In this document: piece after piece, positions 39,857-48,796 of the stretch
How positions within the stretch are numbered: position 1 is the first letter of the stretch
How the letters are laid out: every line of letters starts with the position of its first letter
Assembly: GCA_000824785.1 (NCBI GenBank)
Contig: CCNB01000034.1
Coordinates: 90,269 to 154,268 of the forward strand
Source: Mesorhizobium plurifarium
Lineage (GTDB): Bacteria > Pseudomonadota > Alphaproteobacteria > Rhizobiales > Rhizobiaceae
Length of the DNA stretch: 64,000 nucleotides
Direction: 5' to 3'
Position numbers and translations under genes: made by a program
The notes under the pieces: model-generated
Told to the model about the DNA's origin: nothing
The model's input: only the letters and a program-made list of their open reading frames with translations
Databases searched by the model: none

Positions 39857-41656
39857 ATGTCCCCTTCAGTGCTGAACGTGGAGAAACTTTCCATCGCCTA
39901 TGGCGGGAAAAGAGGATGGCAATCCGCCGTCAATGGCGTCTCGCTCTCCATAGGCCAGGGCGAAGCGTTGGGGTTGGTCGGCGAGTCAGGTTCGGGCAAG
40001 AGCTCCGTGGCTTTGGCCATATTGCGCTATCTGCCGGGCAATGCCCGGCTGGCGGCCTCGGCGCTGGAGTTCCAAGGTCGGGAAATACGCGGCCTCTCCG
40101 GCGAGGAGCTGCGCGGCCTGAGAGGCGATCGTATCGCGGCGGTCTACCAGCATCCAGGGGCCGCGCTCAGCCCGGCCATGACGATCGGCCGACAGATCGG
40201 CGAGACGATCATGCGCCATCGTCCGGTCCGCCATGAGGAGGCGCGTTGGCGCTCGGCCGAGTTGCTCCGGCGTGTGCGGGTCGCCAATCCCGAGCGGGTG
40301 CTCGACCTCTACCCGCATGAGCTTTCCGGCGGCATGCAGCAGCGCGCCAACATCGCGATTGCCATCGCGCTCGACCCGGCGCTGCTGGTATTGGACGAAC
40401 CGACGACAGCGCTCGACGCCAGCGTGCAGTCGGAAGTGATTGCAATCCTCGACGATCTGCGCCGCGACCACAAGACCAGCATCCTTTTGATCAGCCACGA
40501 CATCAACCTGATCCGCCGCTCCTGCGACCGTGTTGCGGTGATGCAGTCGGGCGCCGTGGTCGAGAGCGGCGGCGCCGAGAAGGTTTTCGAGAATCCCGCC
40601 CATGCCTATACCAAGGCGCTGATCGCCTCGATCCCGGCGCTCAATTTCACCAAGCGCGATGGCCGGCTGGCCGAGATCGGCGCGGCAGGCCACATCCAGG
40701 CGGCCGCTCGCCAAACCGGGCCGGATCCGGAACGCCGGACCGCGATTGCCTGCAAGAGCGTCAGTCATTCATTCGGTTCGCAGCCGGTGCTGCACAATGT
40801 CGAGCTCCGCATCGGACAAGGCGAGACCTTCGGCCTGATCGGTGAATCCGGCTCGGGCAAGTCGACGCTGGCAAGGATCGTCACCGGCCTGCAGACACCC
40901 AGCCAAGGATCGGTCGAGCTGTTCGGCAAGACCGTCGCGCCGCGCGCCGAGAGACGGGCGCCGGGCGAACGGCGCGACGTGCAGATGGTTTTCCAGTCGC
41001 CCGACCGCACGCTCAATCCGCGCCATCGGATCGGGCGGATCATCAGCCGGCCACTGCGGCGGCTTGCCGGCCTTGGCCGCAGAGATGCGAAGAACCGCGT
41101 CGCCGATCTGCTACGTTCCGTCAGGCTGACCGACACGACCGTGGAACAGAAGCCGCGCTCGCTCTCCGGCGGCCAGCGGCAGAGGGCGGCGATCGCGCGC
41201 GCCTTCGCCGGCGCGCCGAAAGTGGTGGTGCTGGACGAACCGACCTCGGCGCTCGACGTGTCGGTGCAGGCGACGGTGCTCAACCTGCTCAACGACCTCC
41301 AGCGCGACCAGGACACGACCTATCTGTTCATCAGCCACGACCTCAGGGTCGTGCGCTACATGGCCGACCGGATAGGCGTGCTTTATCGCGGCCGGCTAAT
41401 CGAGACCGGCTCATCGGAACAGGTTTTTCGCGGACCCAATCACCCTTATACGAAGCTGCTTTTGGCGGCGTCTTCGGACGAGGCGCCGGCAGTTTCGGTC
41501 CAAGCGGCCGCAGAGACAGCGCATGGCGGGTGCGCGTTCGCCGATCGTTGTCCTCTTGCCTTGGCCGGTTGCCGGGAAGCGGAGCCGGCTGCCGCCGATG
41601 TGGGCGACGGCCATCTGATCGCCTGCTGGCGAACGGATGCACTGCTGGCCAGCTAG
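39857..41656 (+). CDS. Fused double ATPase of a peptide-type ABC importer (DppD-DppF type)
   Basis: 599 residues from the ATG at 39857 (GAGG 5 nt upstream); an in-frame TTG at 39812 is an alternative. Two ATPase modules lie in tandem: the first with VGESGSGKSSVA, HELSGGMQQRANIAIAIAL and LLVLDEPTTALD; the second with IGESGSGKSTLA, RSLSGGQRQRAAIARAF and VVVLDEPTSALD. Each is followed by an oligopeptide-type tail (HAYTKALIASIP and HPYTKLLLAAS), with the Cys-rich CAFADRCPLALAGC at the end. It diverges from the monooxygenase and importer genes, so it almost certainly powers that importer. Its stop overlaps that of the convergent sugar ATPase gene by 4 bp. Confidence 0.9.
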   Translation: MSPSVLNVEKLSIAYGGKRGWQSAVNGVSLSIGQGEALGLVGESGSGKSSVALAILRYLPGNARLAASALEFQGREIRGLSGEELRGLRGDRIAAVYQHPGAALSPAMTIGRQIGETIMRHRPVRHEEARWRSAELLRRVRVANPERVLDLYPHELSGGMQQRANIAIAIALDPALLVLDEPTTALDASVQSEVIAILDDLRRDHKTSILLISHDINLIRRSCDRVAVMQSGAVVESGGAEKVFENPAHAYTKALIASIPALNFTKRDGRLAEIGAAGHIQAAARQTGPDPERRTAIACKSVSHSFGSQPVLHNVELRIGQGETFGLIGESGSGKSTLARIVTGLQTPSQGSVELFGKTVAPRAERRAPGERRDVQMVFQSPDRTLNPRHRIGRIISRPLRRLAGLGRRDAKNRVADLLRSVRLTDTTVEQKPRSLSGGQRQRAAIARAFAGAPKVVVLDEPTSALDVSVQATVLNLLNDLQRDQDTTYLFISHDLRVVRYMADRIGVLYRGRLIETGSSEQVFRGPNHPYTKLLLAASSDEAPAVSVQAAAETAHGGCAFADRCPLALAGCREAEPAAADVGDGHLIACWRTDALLAS

Positions 41657-42720
41657 CCGATCCGATTTCCACTTTTCGGATCGAAGAGATGCAGCGCCGC
41701 CGGATCGGCGGCGAGACCGATCGTGTCGCCCGGCCTCACGTCGCTGCGGCCCATAACGAAGACGCAGATCTGCTGATTGGCCAGCCGGACATAGAATTGC
41801 GTCGACAGGCCGAGCGGCTCGACCACCTCGACGTCCGCCTTGAGCGCGCCATCGTCGACCAGCTTGATGTGTTCCGGCCGCAGGCCGATGGTGAGGTCAT
41901 CGCCGTCGCTCAGCGGCAGGCCATCCGGCAGCCGCAGCTTCTGGCCGTCGGCGAGCACGGCATCCACCTTGCCGCCCTTGGCGACCTTAGCCGGCAAGAA
42001 ATTCATGCCCGGCGAGCCGATGAAACCGGCGACGAAGGTGTTGGCCGGACGGTCGTAGAGCTCGAGCGGACGACCGACCTGCTGCACGTAACCATCATGC
42101 ATGACGACGATGCGGTCGGCCATGGTCATCGCCTCGACCTGGTCGTGGGTGACATAGACCGACGTGGTCTTGAGCTGCTGGTGCAGCGCCTTGATCTCGG
42201 CGCGCATATGGACACGCAATTTGGCGTCGAGATTGGAGAGCGGCTCGTCGAACAGGAACACCTTCGGGTCGCGCACGATGGCGCGGCCCATCGCGACTCG
42301 CTGGCGCTGGCCGCCGGAAAGCTGGCGCGGCAGGCGGCCGAGATAGGCGTCGAGGCCGAGCCGCTTGGCGGCCGCGCCCACCCTGCCGTCGATCGTCGTC
42401 TTCTCTGCCTTCTTCAGCATCAGGCTGAAGCCCATGTTCGACGAGACATCCATATGCGGATAGAGCGCGTAGGACTGGAACACCATGGCGATGTCGCGGT
42501 CCTTCGGCGCGACGTCGTTGACCAGCCGCTCGCCGATATGGATCTCGCCGCCGGTGACCTCTTCGAGGCCGGCGATCATGCGCAAGAGCGTGGACTTGCC
42601 GCAACCGGACGGACCAACCAGCACGACGAACTCGCCATCAGCTATCTCCAGATCGACGCCGTGCAGGATGCGCAGCGCGCCATAATCCTTCTCGACGTTT
42701 TGCAGCGTGACGGAAGCCAT
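41653..42720 (-). CDS. MalK/UgpC-type ATPase of a sugar ABC importer
   Basis: 355 residues. Complete ATPase: VGPSGCGKSTLLRMIAG, MVFQSYALYPHMDV, RQLSGGQRQRVAMGRAIVRD, VFLFDEPLSNLDAKLR and VYVTHDQVEAMTMADRI. The C-terminal regulatory OB domain includes GLRPEHIKLVDDGA. Last gene of the operon GntR-PLP enzyme-binding protein-permease-permease-ATPase. It may also serve the second sugar importer at 50728-53818, which lacks its own ATPase gene. Cytoplasmic face of the inner membrane. Confidence 0.9.
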   Translation of the reverse strand: MASVTLQNVEKDYGALRILHGVDLEIADGEFVVLVGPSGCGKSTLLRMIAGLEEVTGGEIHIGERLVNDVAPKDRDIAMVFQSYALYPHMDVSSNMGFSLMLKKAEKTTIDGRVGAAAKRLGLDAYLGRLPRQLSGGQRQRVAMGRAIVRDPKVFLFDEPLSNLDAKLRVHMRAEIKALHQQLKTTSVYVTHDQVEAMTMADRIVVMHDGYVQQVGRPLELYDRPANTFVAGFIGSPGMNFLPAKVAKGGKVDAVLADGQKLRLPDGLPLSDGDDLTIGLRPEHIKLVDDGALKADVEVVEPLGLSTQFYVRLANQQICVFVMGRSDVRPGDTIGLAADPAALHLFDPKSGNRIG

Positions 42721-42723
42721 CTT

Positions 42724-43572
42724 TTATCCTTTGACCGCGCCGGCGGTGAGGCCGGTGACGAGATAGCGTTGCAGGAAGGCGAAGAAGACGCAGACCGGGA
42801 TCAGCGCCAGGATGGAAGCCGCCATCATCTGCCCCCAGTCGACGGCGAACTTGCCGATGAAGGTGAGCAGGCCGACGGCAAAGGTCTTCTGCTCGTCGCT
42901 GGAGATCAGCATCAGCGCAAACAGCAATTCGCTCCAGGCGGCGGTGAAGACGAAACCGAGCGTCGCGCCCATGCCGGGCAAGGTCAGCGGCACGATCACG
43001 CGGCGCATCGCCTCAGCGCGCGTGCAGCCGTCGATCATCGCGGCTTCCTCCAGGTCCTTCGGGATGCCGTCGAAGAAGGACTGCATGAGGAAGGTGGCGA
43101 AGGCTGTGTTGAAGGCGGTGTAGATGATGATCAGGCCGATCAGGCTGTTGGTCAGGCCGAGATCGCCCATGATGCGGTAGATCGGCGGGATGACCATGAC
43201 CAGCGGAAAGGTCTGGGTGAGCAGCAGCAGGATCGCCAGCGTCGCCTTGCCGCGGAAGGTGAAGCGCGACATGGCATAGCCGGCGAGCGTGGCGATGACG
43301 GTGACGAATGCTGCCGTCGACACCGAGACGATGACGCTGTTGAGGAAGTAGCGCGAGAAGTCGGAGGCTTCGAGCACGGTGGCGAAGTTCTTCAGCGTCG
43401 TCTGCGACGGCCAGAAGGTGATGCCTTCGGAATAGAGCAGGCGCTCGGGCGTCACCGAGATCTTCAGCGTCCAGAAGATCGGGAACAGCGCGAAGACCAC
43501 GTAAGCCGCGATCGCGGCGTAGAGGCCGACGCCGCCGAGAAGCCGTGAGGAGGTGGAGCGACCGGCGATCAT
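42724..43572 (-). CDS. Sugar ABC permease, MalG type
   Basis: 282 residues from the ATG at 43572, sharing one base with the previous stop (TGATG). Six membrane segments and the MalG-type coupling loop EEAAMIDGCTRAEAMRRVIVPLTLPG. N-terminus LYAAIAAYVVFALFPIFWTL is the first membrane helix. It starts directly from its partner permease and ends 3 nt before the ATPase gene. Sugar specificity is not visible. Confidence 0.9.
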   Translation of the reverse strand: MIAGRSTSSRLLGGVGLYAAIAAYVVFALFPIFWTLKISVTPERLLYSEGITFWPSQTTLKNFATVLEASDFSRYFLNSVIVSVSTAAFVTVIATLAGYAMSRFTFRGKATLAILLLLTQTFPLVMVIPPIYRIMGDLGLTNSLIGLIIIYTAFNTAFATFLMQSFFDGIPKDLEEAAMIDGCTRAEAMRRVIVPLTLPGMGATLGFVFTAAWSELLFALMLISSDEQKTFAVGLLTFIGKFAVDWGQMMAASILALIPVCVFFAFLQRYLVTGLTAGAVKG

Positions 43573-44495
43573 CAGACGTGCCTCACCAGCGTGCGGCGGA
43601 TGGCGATCAGCCCGATGGCATAGGCAATGAGCAACACCAGAAGCAGCACCGCAACGGCCGAAGCGTAGCCTTTGTCGAGCGACTTGAAGGCGCTGACATA
43701 GATGTAGACCGGCACCGTGCTGGTCGAGCCGGCAGGCCCGCCCTCGGTCATGACGAAGATCAGGTCGGCGAAAGTGGCGATCCAGATGGTGCGCAGCATG
43801 ACCGTGATGACGATGGTGGGCGCCAGGAAAGGCAGCGTCACCTTGGTGAAGCGCTGCCACGGCGAGGCGCCGTCGATGGCCGCCGCCTCATGCAGTTCGG
43901 ACGGGATCGACTTGAGCGCGGCGAGCAGCGTGATGGCGAAGAAGGGGATGCCGAACCAGATGTTGGCGACGATCGGTCCCCACATGGCGGTGGCGGGATC
44001 GGAGAGCACATTGGTCGGCTCGGCCTTGAGGCCCAGCGCGAACAGCCAGTGCGGCAACGGCCCGATGATCGGATTGAACAGCCAGGCCCAGGTGAGGCCC
44101 GAGAGAAAGGATGGCACCGCCCAGGGCAGGAACACCACCGCCTGCACGACCTTGCGGCCGTAGAAAGGCTTGTCGAGGAGCAGCGCGAGACCCAGACCGA
44201 GGAAGAACTGGAAGAACAGGCTGGCGACCGTCCACCACAGCGTGTTGATCAGCGCCTGGCCGAGCACCTGGTCGGAGAGCATCGCCTGGTACTGGGCAAG
44301 GCCGACATATTGCGACTTGAAGGCCGAGAATTTGCGGAAGGAGTAGCTGATGCCGATGATGAGCGGCACCAGAAGCACCAGGACCAAAAGCACGATAGCC
44401 GGCGAAAGATAGAGCCACGGCTCGATCGCGGCCTTGCTCAGCCGCCGCTTTCGCGGCCGGGCGGCGGATCGGATTTCGGACACTGCGTAGGTCAT
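43572..44495 (-). CDS. Sugar ABC permease, MalF type
   Basis: 307 residues from the ATG at 44495; an upstream start at 44528 is possible but falls at the edge of the repeat-bearing gap. Six membrane segments, first LYLSPAIVLLVLVLLVPLII. Coupling loop LHEAAAIDGASPWQRFTKVT. Overlaps its MalG-type partner by one base. Separated from its binding protein gene by a 126-bp hairpin-rich repeat, which may lower its expression. Confidence 0.9.
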   Translation of the reverse strand: MTYAVSEIRSAARPRKRRLSKAAIEPWLYLSPAIVLLVLVLLVPLIIGISYSFRKFSAFKSQYVGLAQYQAMLSDQVLGQALINTLWWTVASLFFQFFLGLGLALLLDKPFYGRKVVQAVVFLPWAVPSFLSGLTWAWLFNPIIGPLPHWLFALGLKAEPTNVLSDPATAMWGPIVANIWFGIPFFAITLLAALKSIPSELHEAAAIDGASPWQRFTKVTLPFLAPTIVITVMLRTIWIATFADLIFVMTEGGPAGSTSTVPVYIYVSAFKSLDKGYASAVAVLLLVLLIAYAIGLIAIRRTLVRHV

Positions 44496-44540
44496 ACGGT
44501 GCTCGCGTTGGGGAATGGGGACCGGCATTGGCGACAGCGC

Positions 44541-44666
44541 CCTTCTCCCCGTTTACGGGGAGAAGATGCCGGCAGGCAGATGAGGGGCGGCGCGAACTTA
44601 CGAAGGTCTGGCGCTGCCCCTCATCCGGTCCTTCGGACCACCTTCTCCCCGTAAACGGGGAGAAGG
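44541..44666. repeat. Hairpin-rich intergenic repeat, 126 bp, inside the sugar ABC operon
   Basis: Each end holds a near-perfect hairpin: CTTCTCCCCG, four bases, then CGGGGAGAAG (GTTTAC centre at the left and GTAAAC at the right). The whole element is also an inverted repeat, with TGAGGGGC (44581 on) pairing GCCCCTCA near the middle. It is of a kind found often between Rhizobiales genes. It lies between the binding-protein and first permease genes. Confidence 0.8.
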
Positions 44667-44679
44667 AAGAGGCCTGCGC

Positions 44680-45957
44680 TTACTTCTTGTTTTTCGCCAG
44701 CCAGTCCTGCTGTTCCTTGGTCAAAAACTTGGCCCATTCGTCGGCCACGTCCTTGGCCGGCTTCTGGCCGAGCAGCACTTCCTGGAAGTTCTTGATGGCC
44801 ACCTGGTCGACGAAGTTGCCGAGGTTCTCCAGATGGGTCGGCGGCGTCACCATTTCATATTTCGAGCTGTCGCTGAGCTCGGTGAACCAGCCCTTGAACT
44901 GCTCGGTCTTGAAATGCGCGTCCTGGTCGGCGCCGTTGTGGATCGGGATGACGCCGACTTCTTTGGCCCATTCCAGATTGTCCTTGGGCGACAGCAGGGT
45001 GGCCATCAGCTTCCAGGCTTCGTCCTTGTGCTGGGAATTGGCGAACATCGCCCAGCCGGCATAGCCCAGCGTCGGATAGGACTTGCCGCTCGGGCCTACC
45101 GGAAGCGGCGCGACGGCGAAGTCGTCGGCGCTCATCTTGTCGGCGATGCCGAGCAGCGCGTCCGGATCCTGGTTGAGCATGGCGCAGGTGCCGGAATAGA
45201 AGCCGGTGACCGTTTCGTTGAAGCCCCAGCTCACGGCGTCCTTCGGCGCCAGGCCGTCCTTGTACATGTCGGCCAGCATCTGCAGGCCCTTGATCGAGCC
45301 CGCGTCATTTATGGTCGAGACACCGTCGTCGGTGAAATAGCCGCCCTTGCCGTCGGCGATGTTCATGAACATGTGCATGCCGTTGAAGGCGCCGGGGCCG
45401 CCGCGCAGGCAGTAGCCGTATTTGCCGGGGATGGCCGAGATCTTCTTGGAGAAGGAGACGAACTCGTCGAGGTTTTCCGGCGGCCGGTCGAGGCCGGCTT
45501 CCTTGAACAGCTTCTTGTTCCAGAACAGCGCGTTCACATAATAGCCGTAGGGGATCATGAACTGCGTGTTGTTGACGGTCGAGCCGAACTGCTTGGCGCG
45601 GTCGCCGAGCGTCTTTGCGTCAGGCCACTTGGCCATGAACGGACCAAGATCCTCGAGTTGGCCGTTGTTGGCGTAGAGGCCCATCCAGCGCTCCGGCATC
45701 TCGACCACATCGGGCGTGTCGCCGGCCTGCACCATGGTCAGGAACTTCTCGAAGGCCTGGCCCCAGGGCAGCGAGACCACCTCCACCTTGATGCCGGGAT
45801 TGGCGCTCTCGAATTCGGCGATCTGCTTCTTCAGGAATTCGGTGCGCGGCGGGCTGGTGATGACCTCGACCAGCTTGATGGTGGTGTCGGCCAGCGCGCC
45901 GCTGGCGGAAATCGCCAGGCCGGCGACGGCGGCAAGCATGAAGGTCAGTCTTTTCAT
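44680..45957 (-). CDS. Sugar-binding protein of an ABC importer (family 1)
   Basis: 425 residues from the ATG at 45957 (MKRLTFMLAAVAGLAIS), chosen for GGGAG 8 nt upstream over start codons 8 codons earlier. Signal peptide about 1-24, cut after GALA. Family 1 pattern: EFESANPGIKVEVVSLPWG, PDVVEMPERWMGLYANNGQL, YYVNALFWNKKLFKEAGLD, PPENLDEFVSFSKKI and LGYAGWAMFANSQHKDEAWK. Works with the two permeases and ATPase downstream. Ligand probably an oligosaccharide or sugar acid; the PLP enzyme gene upstream leaves an amino-sugar or amino-acid conjugate open. Confidence 0.88.
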   Translation of the reverse strand: MKRLTFMLAAVAGLAISASGALADTTIKLVEVITSPPRTEFLKKQIAEFESANPGIKVEVVSLPWGQAFEKFLTMVQAGDTPDVVEMPERWMGLYANNGQLEDLGPFMAKWPDAKTLGDRAKQFGSTVNNTQFMIPYGYYVNALFWNKKLFKEAGLDRPPENLDEFVSFSKKISAIPGKYGYCLRGGPGAFNGMHMFMNIADGKGGYFTDDGVSTINDAGSIKGLQMLADMYKDGLAPKDAVSWGFNETVTGFYSGTCAMLNQDPDALLGIADKMSADDFAVAPLPVGPSGKSYPTLGYAGWAMFANSQHKDEAWKLMATLLSPKDNLEWAKEVGVIPIHNGADQDAHFKTEQFKGWFTELSDSSKYEMVTPPTHLENLGNFVDQVAIKNFQEVLLGQKPAKDVADEWAKFLTKEQQDWLAKNKK

Positions 45958-45984
45958 GTTCAGGACTCCCATTTTGAACACTCG

Positions 45985-47187
45985 TTATTTTTTTGACTTG
46001 TCGAAGGCCTGGGCGATATCGGCCCAGAGGTCTTCGACATTTTCCAATCCGACATTGAAGCGGATGGTTCGGGGGCTGACGCCGAAGCGCGCCATCGAAT
46101 TGATGCCCGGCGTCTGCTCGAGCGAGGCTTTCGCCGGCACGACCAGGCTTTCATGGCCGCCCCAGCTGACGCCGATGCGAAAATATTTCAGCGCGTCGAC
46201 GAAGGCCGGAATGTCGACATCCTCGGTGACCTCGAAGGAGAACAGCCCGGCGTAGCCGGCTAATGTCTTCTTGCCGGGGTGGTTGGAATAGGCTGGGTGG
46301 TTGACCCGCTCGACCTTGCCATGCGCCTTCAGTCGCTCGGCGATGACAAGCCCGCTCTTCATGTGGTGCGGGAGTCTCAGCGGCAACGTGCGCAGGCCGC
46401 GCAGCAGGAGCCAGCCTTCGAAGGGCGACAGCTTGCCGCCAAGCTGGGAATAGGTCTGCTCGTTGATGTGCTTGATGTGGGCGGCCGAACCCGCGACCAC
46501 GCCGGCGACGGTGTCGCTGTGGCCGCTCAGATATTTCGAGGCCGAATGCAGCACCAGGTCGACGCCATGCGAGATCGGCTTCTGGAAGACGGGGGTGGCC
46601 CAGGAATTGTCGATCGTGGTGACGATGCCCTGCTCCTTTGCCAGCCGCGTCAGATGCTCCAGGTCCTGCAGCTCGAACATCATCGAGGTCGGGCTTTCGA
46701 GATAGAGCAGCTTGGCGCCGGGAAGAGCGGCGGCAACCGCGTCGGGATCAGCGCCGTCGACATAGTCGACCTTGATGTGCAACCGCGGGAACAGCCGCTC
46801 GAACAGCCGGTAGGCGTCGCCATAGCAGTTGCGCACGGCGACCATGCGCTCGCCGGCGCCGACGAAGGCGAGCACCGTGGCGCTGATCGCCGCCATGCCG
46901 CTGGAGAAGCCGCGCGCGGCTTCCGCGCCCTCGAGCGCAGCGACCCGCGCCTCGAACTCCATCACCGTCGGATTGTCGCCACGCGAATAGATCGGCTGCT
47001 TTCTCCGGCCGGCAAAGGTGTCGGCCATGTCGGCGTAATTGGCGAAGGTGAACAGCGAGGTCTGGTAGATCGGCGGCACCACCGCGCCACCGGGGAACGG
47101 ATCGTCATGCGCCAGAAGCGTCGCCGCCTCGCCGAGATAGTCGCTGGCCAGGGAGGCCGGGTCGAAAGTGTTGGGCTGCTCGTTCAT
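45985..47187 (-). CDS. PLP-dependent Cys/Met metabolism enzyme (cystathionine gamma-synthase/lyase family)
   Basis: 400 residues. Family motifs: IYQTSLFTFANYADM, IYSRGDNPTVMEFEARVAAL, EGAEAARGFSSGMAAISATV, ESPTSMMFELQDL, IDNSWATPVF and the Schiff-base Lys in LHSASKYLSGHSD. The start overlaps the GntR stop by 4 nt, and the binding protein follows 27 nt later, so it belongs to the sugar ABC operon. The family covers cystathionine synthases and lyases, methionine gamma-lyase and homocysteine synthase; the sequence does not fix which. Its place in an ABC importer operon suggests catabolism of an imported compound. Confidence 0.88.
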   Translation of the reverse strand: MNEQPNTFDPASLASDYLGEAATLLAHDDPFPGGAVVPPIYQTSLFTFANYADMADTFAGRRKQPIYSRGDNPTVMEFEARVAALEGAEAARGFSSGMAAISATVLAFVGAGERMVAVRNCYGDAYRLFERLFPRLHIKVDYVDGADPDAVAAALPGAKLLYLESPTSMMFELQDLEHLTRLAKEQGIVTTIDNSWATPVFQKPISHGVDLVLHSASKYLSGHSDTVAGVVAGSAAHIKHINEQTYSQLGGKLSPFEGWLLLRGLRTLPLRLPHHMKSGLVIAERLKAHGKVERVNHPAYSNHPGKKTLAGYAGLFSFEVTEDVDIPAFVDALKYFRIGVSWGGHESLVVPAKASLEQTPGINSMARFGVSPRTIRFNVGLENVEDLWADIAQAFDKSKK

Positions 47188-47915
47188 CTGCGGTCCGAAA
47201 GTTTGAGGTTGGCGGCACCGCGCTTCAGGTCGTCCTCGACGGTGGCGATCAGCTTCAGCGCTTCGGCGCGGGCGCCTTCCGGATCATGCGCGGCGATGCG
47301 GTCGAAGATGGTGCGGTGATAGGGAAAGCTGGCATGGCCGAAGTCGCGCACGCCGAGCGGATGCTCCCAGAAGCGGTGGAACATCTCGTACATGGCGGCG
47401 ATGATCTGCTCGAACAGCGGGTTGCCCGAGGCACGGAAGACCGCTTGGTGGAATTCCCAGTCCTCCTCCGAGGACATGCCGGCGCGGGTGCGGAAGGCCT
47501 CCTCCATCAGGTCGAGCTTGCGCTCGATCTCGGCGATCTCGGCCTTGCCGGCGCGAATGGCGCAAAGGGCCGCTGCCTCCGCCTCCAGCGCGCGGCGAAT
47601 TTCCAGCGTCGCCATCAGGCCGGCGAAATCATTGCCGCCGGCCAGCGTCAGCGGCATGTGCAGCATGTCGGGCGAGACAGCAGCCTTGAGATAGGTGCCC
47701 GAGCCCTGCCGCCGTTCGACGAGGCCCAGCCCTTCCCAGCGCGTCAGCGCCTCGCGCACCGTGTTGCGGCTGACCTTGAGGCGCTCGGCCAGGATACGCT
47801 CGGTCGGCAGCTTCTCGCCCGGGCCCAGAGCTTCCTGCCGCACGAAGCCGGCCAAGGCCTTCAGCACCGCGTCATCGCGGGCCGTGGTCTGGATGGGGGG
47901 CAGGAAATCGGTCAC
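47184..47915 (-). CDS. GntR regulator, FadR subfamily
   Basis: 243 residues. N-terminal winged helix: LPTERILAERLKVSRNTVRE then ALTRWEGLGLVERRQGSGTY. C-terminal FCD ligand domain with likely metal ligands Asp/His in WEFHQAVFRASGNPLF and in FPYHRTIFDR. First gene of the PLP-sugar ABC operon, overlapping the next gene by 4 nt. A perfect FadR-type operator lies 26 nt upstream, so it probably represses its own operon until a small acid ligand binds. Confidence 0.9.
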   Translation of the reverse strand: MTDFLPPIQTTARDDAVLKALAGFVRQEALGPGEKLPTERILAERLKVSRNTVREALTRWEGLGLVERRQGSGTYLKAAVSPDMLHMPLTLAGGNDFAGLMATLEIRRALEAEAAALCAIRAGKAEIAEIERKLDLMEEAFRTRAGMSSEEDWEFHQAVFRASGNPLFEQIIAAMYEMFHRFWEHPLGVRDFGHASFPYHRTIFDRIAAHDPEGARAEALKLIATVEDDLKRGAANLKLSDRR

Positions 47916-47940
47916 GCAGGTTGAGTCTGAAGTGGTTCAA

Positions 47941-47951
47941 TGGTCCAACCA
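47941..47951. promoter_or_regulatory. FadR/GntR-type operator upstream of the GntR gene
   Basis: TGGTCCAACCA matches TNGTNNNACNA at all fixed positions and is a perfect 4-bp dyad around three bases. It lies 26 nt before the GntR start, the expected place for autorepression of the GntR-PLP-ABC operon. Confidence 0.6.
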
Positions 47952-48034
47952 ATTTCTGCACAGGCGGAAAGATGAGTCAACAGTCGAAATGGTAACGACC
48001 GAACGGCGGAGGGGCCCGCCATCCGGCCTGTCGT

Positions 48035-48739
48035 TCAGGCGCCGATGCGTGCCGGCTTGGCTGCACGCTCCTGGCGCCAGCGCGCGAACATTTCCTCGCG
48101 AACCCGCCGCGAACCCGAAAGCCGATCCTTTGCCTCCGCCAGGACGGCTGGCGAAGCCTCGGCGGGCGTGCCAGAGCGGAAGGGCGGCGCCGGGGCATAT
48201 TCGAGCGAGAGCTGCACGATTTCGGCTTCCGCTTGACCGAGCAGCCTTGCGACCAGCGCCAGGCCGAAATCGATCCCCGAGGTGACGCCGCCGGCGGTGA
48301 TCAGCTTGCCGTCCTCGACGATCCGCGCATCGACAGGGATCGCGCCGAACTCTTCCAGGAAATCATGTGCATACCAGTGCGTGGTGGCACGCTTGCCCTT
48401 GAGCAGTCCGGCCGCGCCGAGCACCAGGGCGCCGCTGCACACCGAGGTGATGTAACGCGCCTCAACCGCGCGCTCCCAGACGAAATCGAGAACCGCCTTG
48501 TCCTCCAGCAGCGTGTTGACGCCGCCACCGCCTGGAATGCACAGCACGTCGAGCGGCGGGCAATCGTCGAAGGTCGCCGTCGGCGTAAGCGACAGCAGCG
48601 TCGAGGACGTCACCGGATCGCGATCCTTCCAGATCAGTTCCACCTCGGCGCCCTTGACTGTCGCCATGACCTCATAAGGCCCGGTGAGGTCGAGCTGCTG
48701 GACGTTGGGGAAGACGAGAATGCCGAAACGAAGGGTCAT
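48035..48739 (-). CDS. DJ-1/PfpI family protein
   Basis: 234 residues from the ATG at 48739 (MTLRFGILVFPNVQQLDLTG), with GGAG 7 nt upstream. The nucleophile elbow is SVCSGALVLGAAGLL, preceded by CIPGGGGVNTLLED, and THWYAHDFLEEFG follows. It resembles isonitrile-hydratase-like and stand-alone GATase1 proteins. It is divergent from a GlxA-type AraC regulator that carries the same fold, which suggests regulator and target. The physiological substrate is unknown. Confidence 0.85.
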   Translation of the reverse strand: MTLRFGILVFPNVQQLDLTGPYEVMATVKGAEVELIWKDRDPVTSSTLLSLTPTATFDDCPPLDVLCIPGGGGVNTLLEDKAVLDFVWERAVEARYITSVCSGALVLGAAGLLKGKRATTHWYAHDFLEEFGAIPVDARIVEDGKLITAGGVTSGIDFGLALVARLLGQAEAEIVQLSLEYAPAPPFRSGTPAEASPAVLAEAKDRLSGSRRVREEMFARWRQERAAKPARIGA

Positions 48740-48796
48740 GGAAATCTCCACAGTTTAACTTGAGACAGGTTGACTTCGGGCAATCTACGGCACCAT

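Noticed and set aside
41530..43548. 672-codon plus-strand open frame opposite the sugar ABC genes
   Set aside because: Asp-, Gln- and Arg-rich reverse-strand shadow without domains; the minus strand has a complete ATPase and permease.
44541..44666. CRISPR array or rho-independent terminator
   Set aside because: There are only two related hairpins in inverted arrangement, no regular direct repeats with spacers, and no T-run; it fits a dispersed intergenic repeat.
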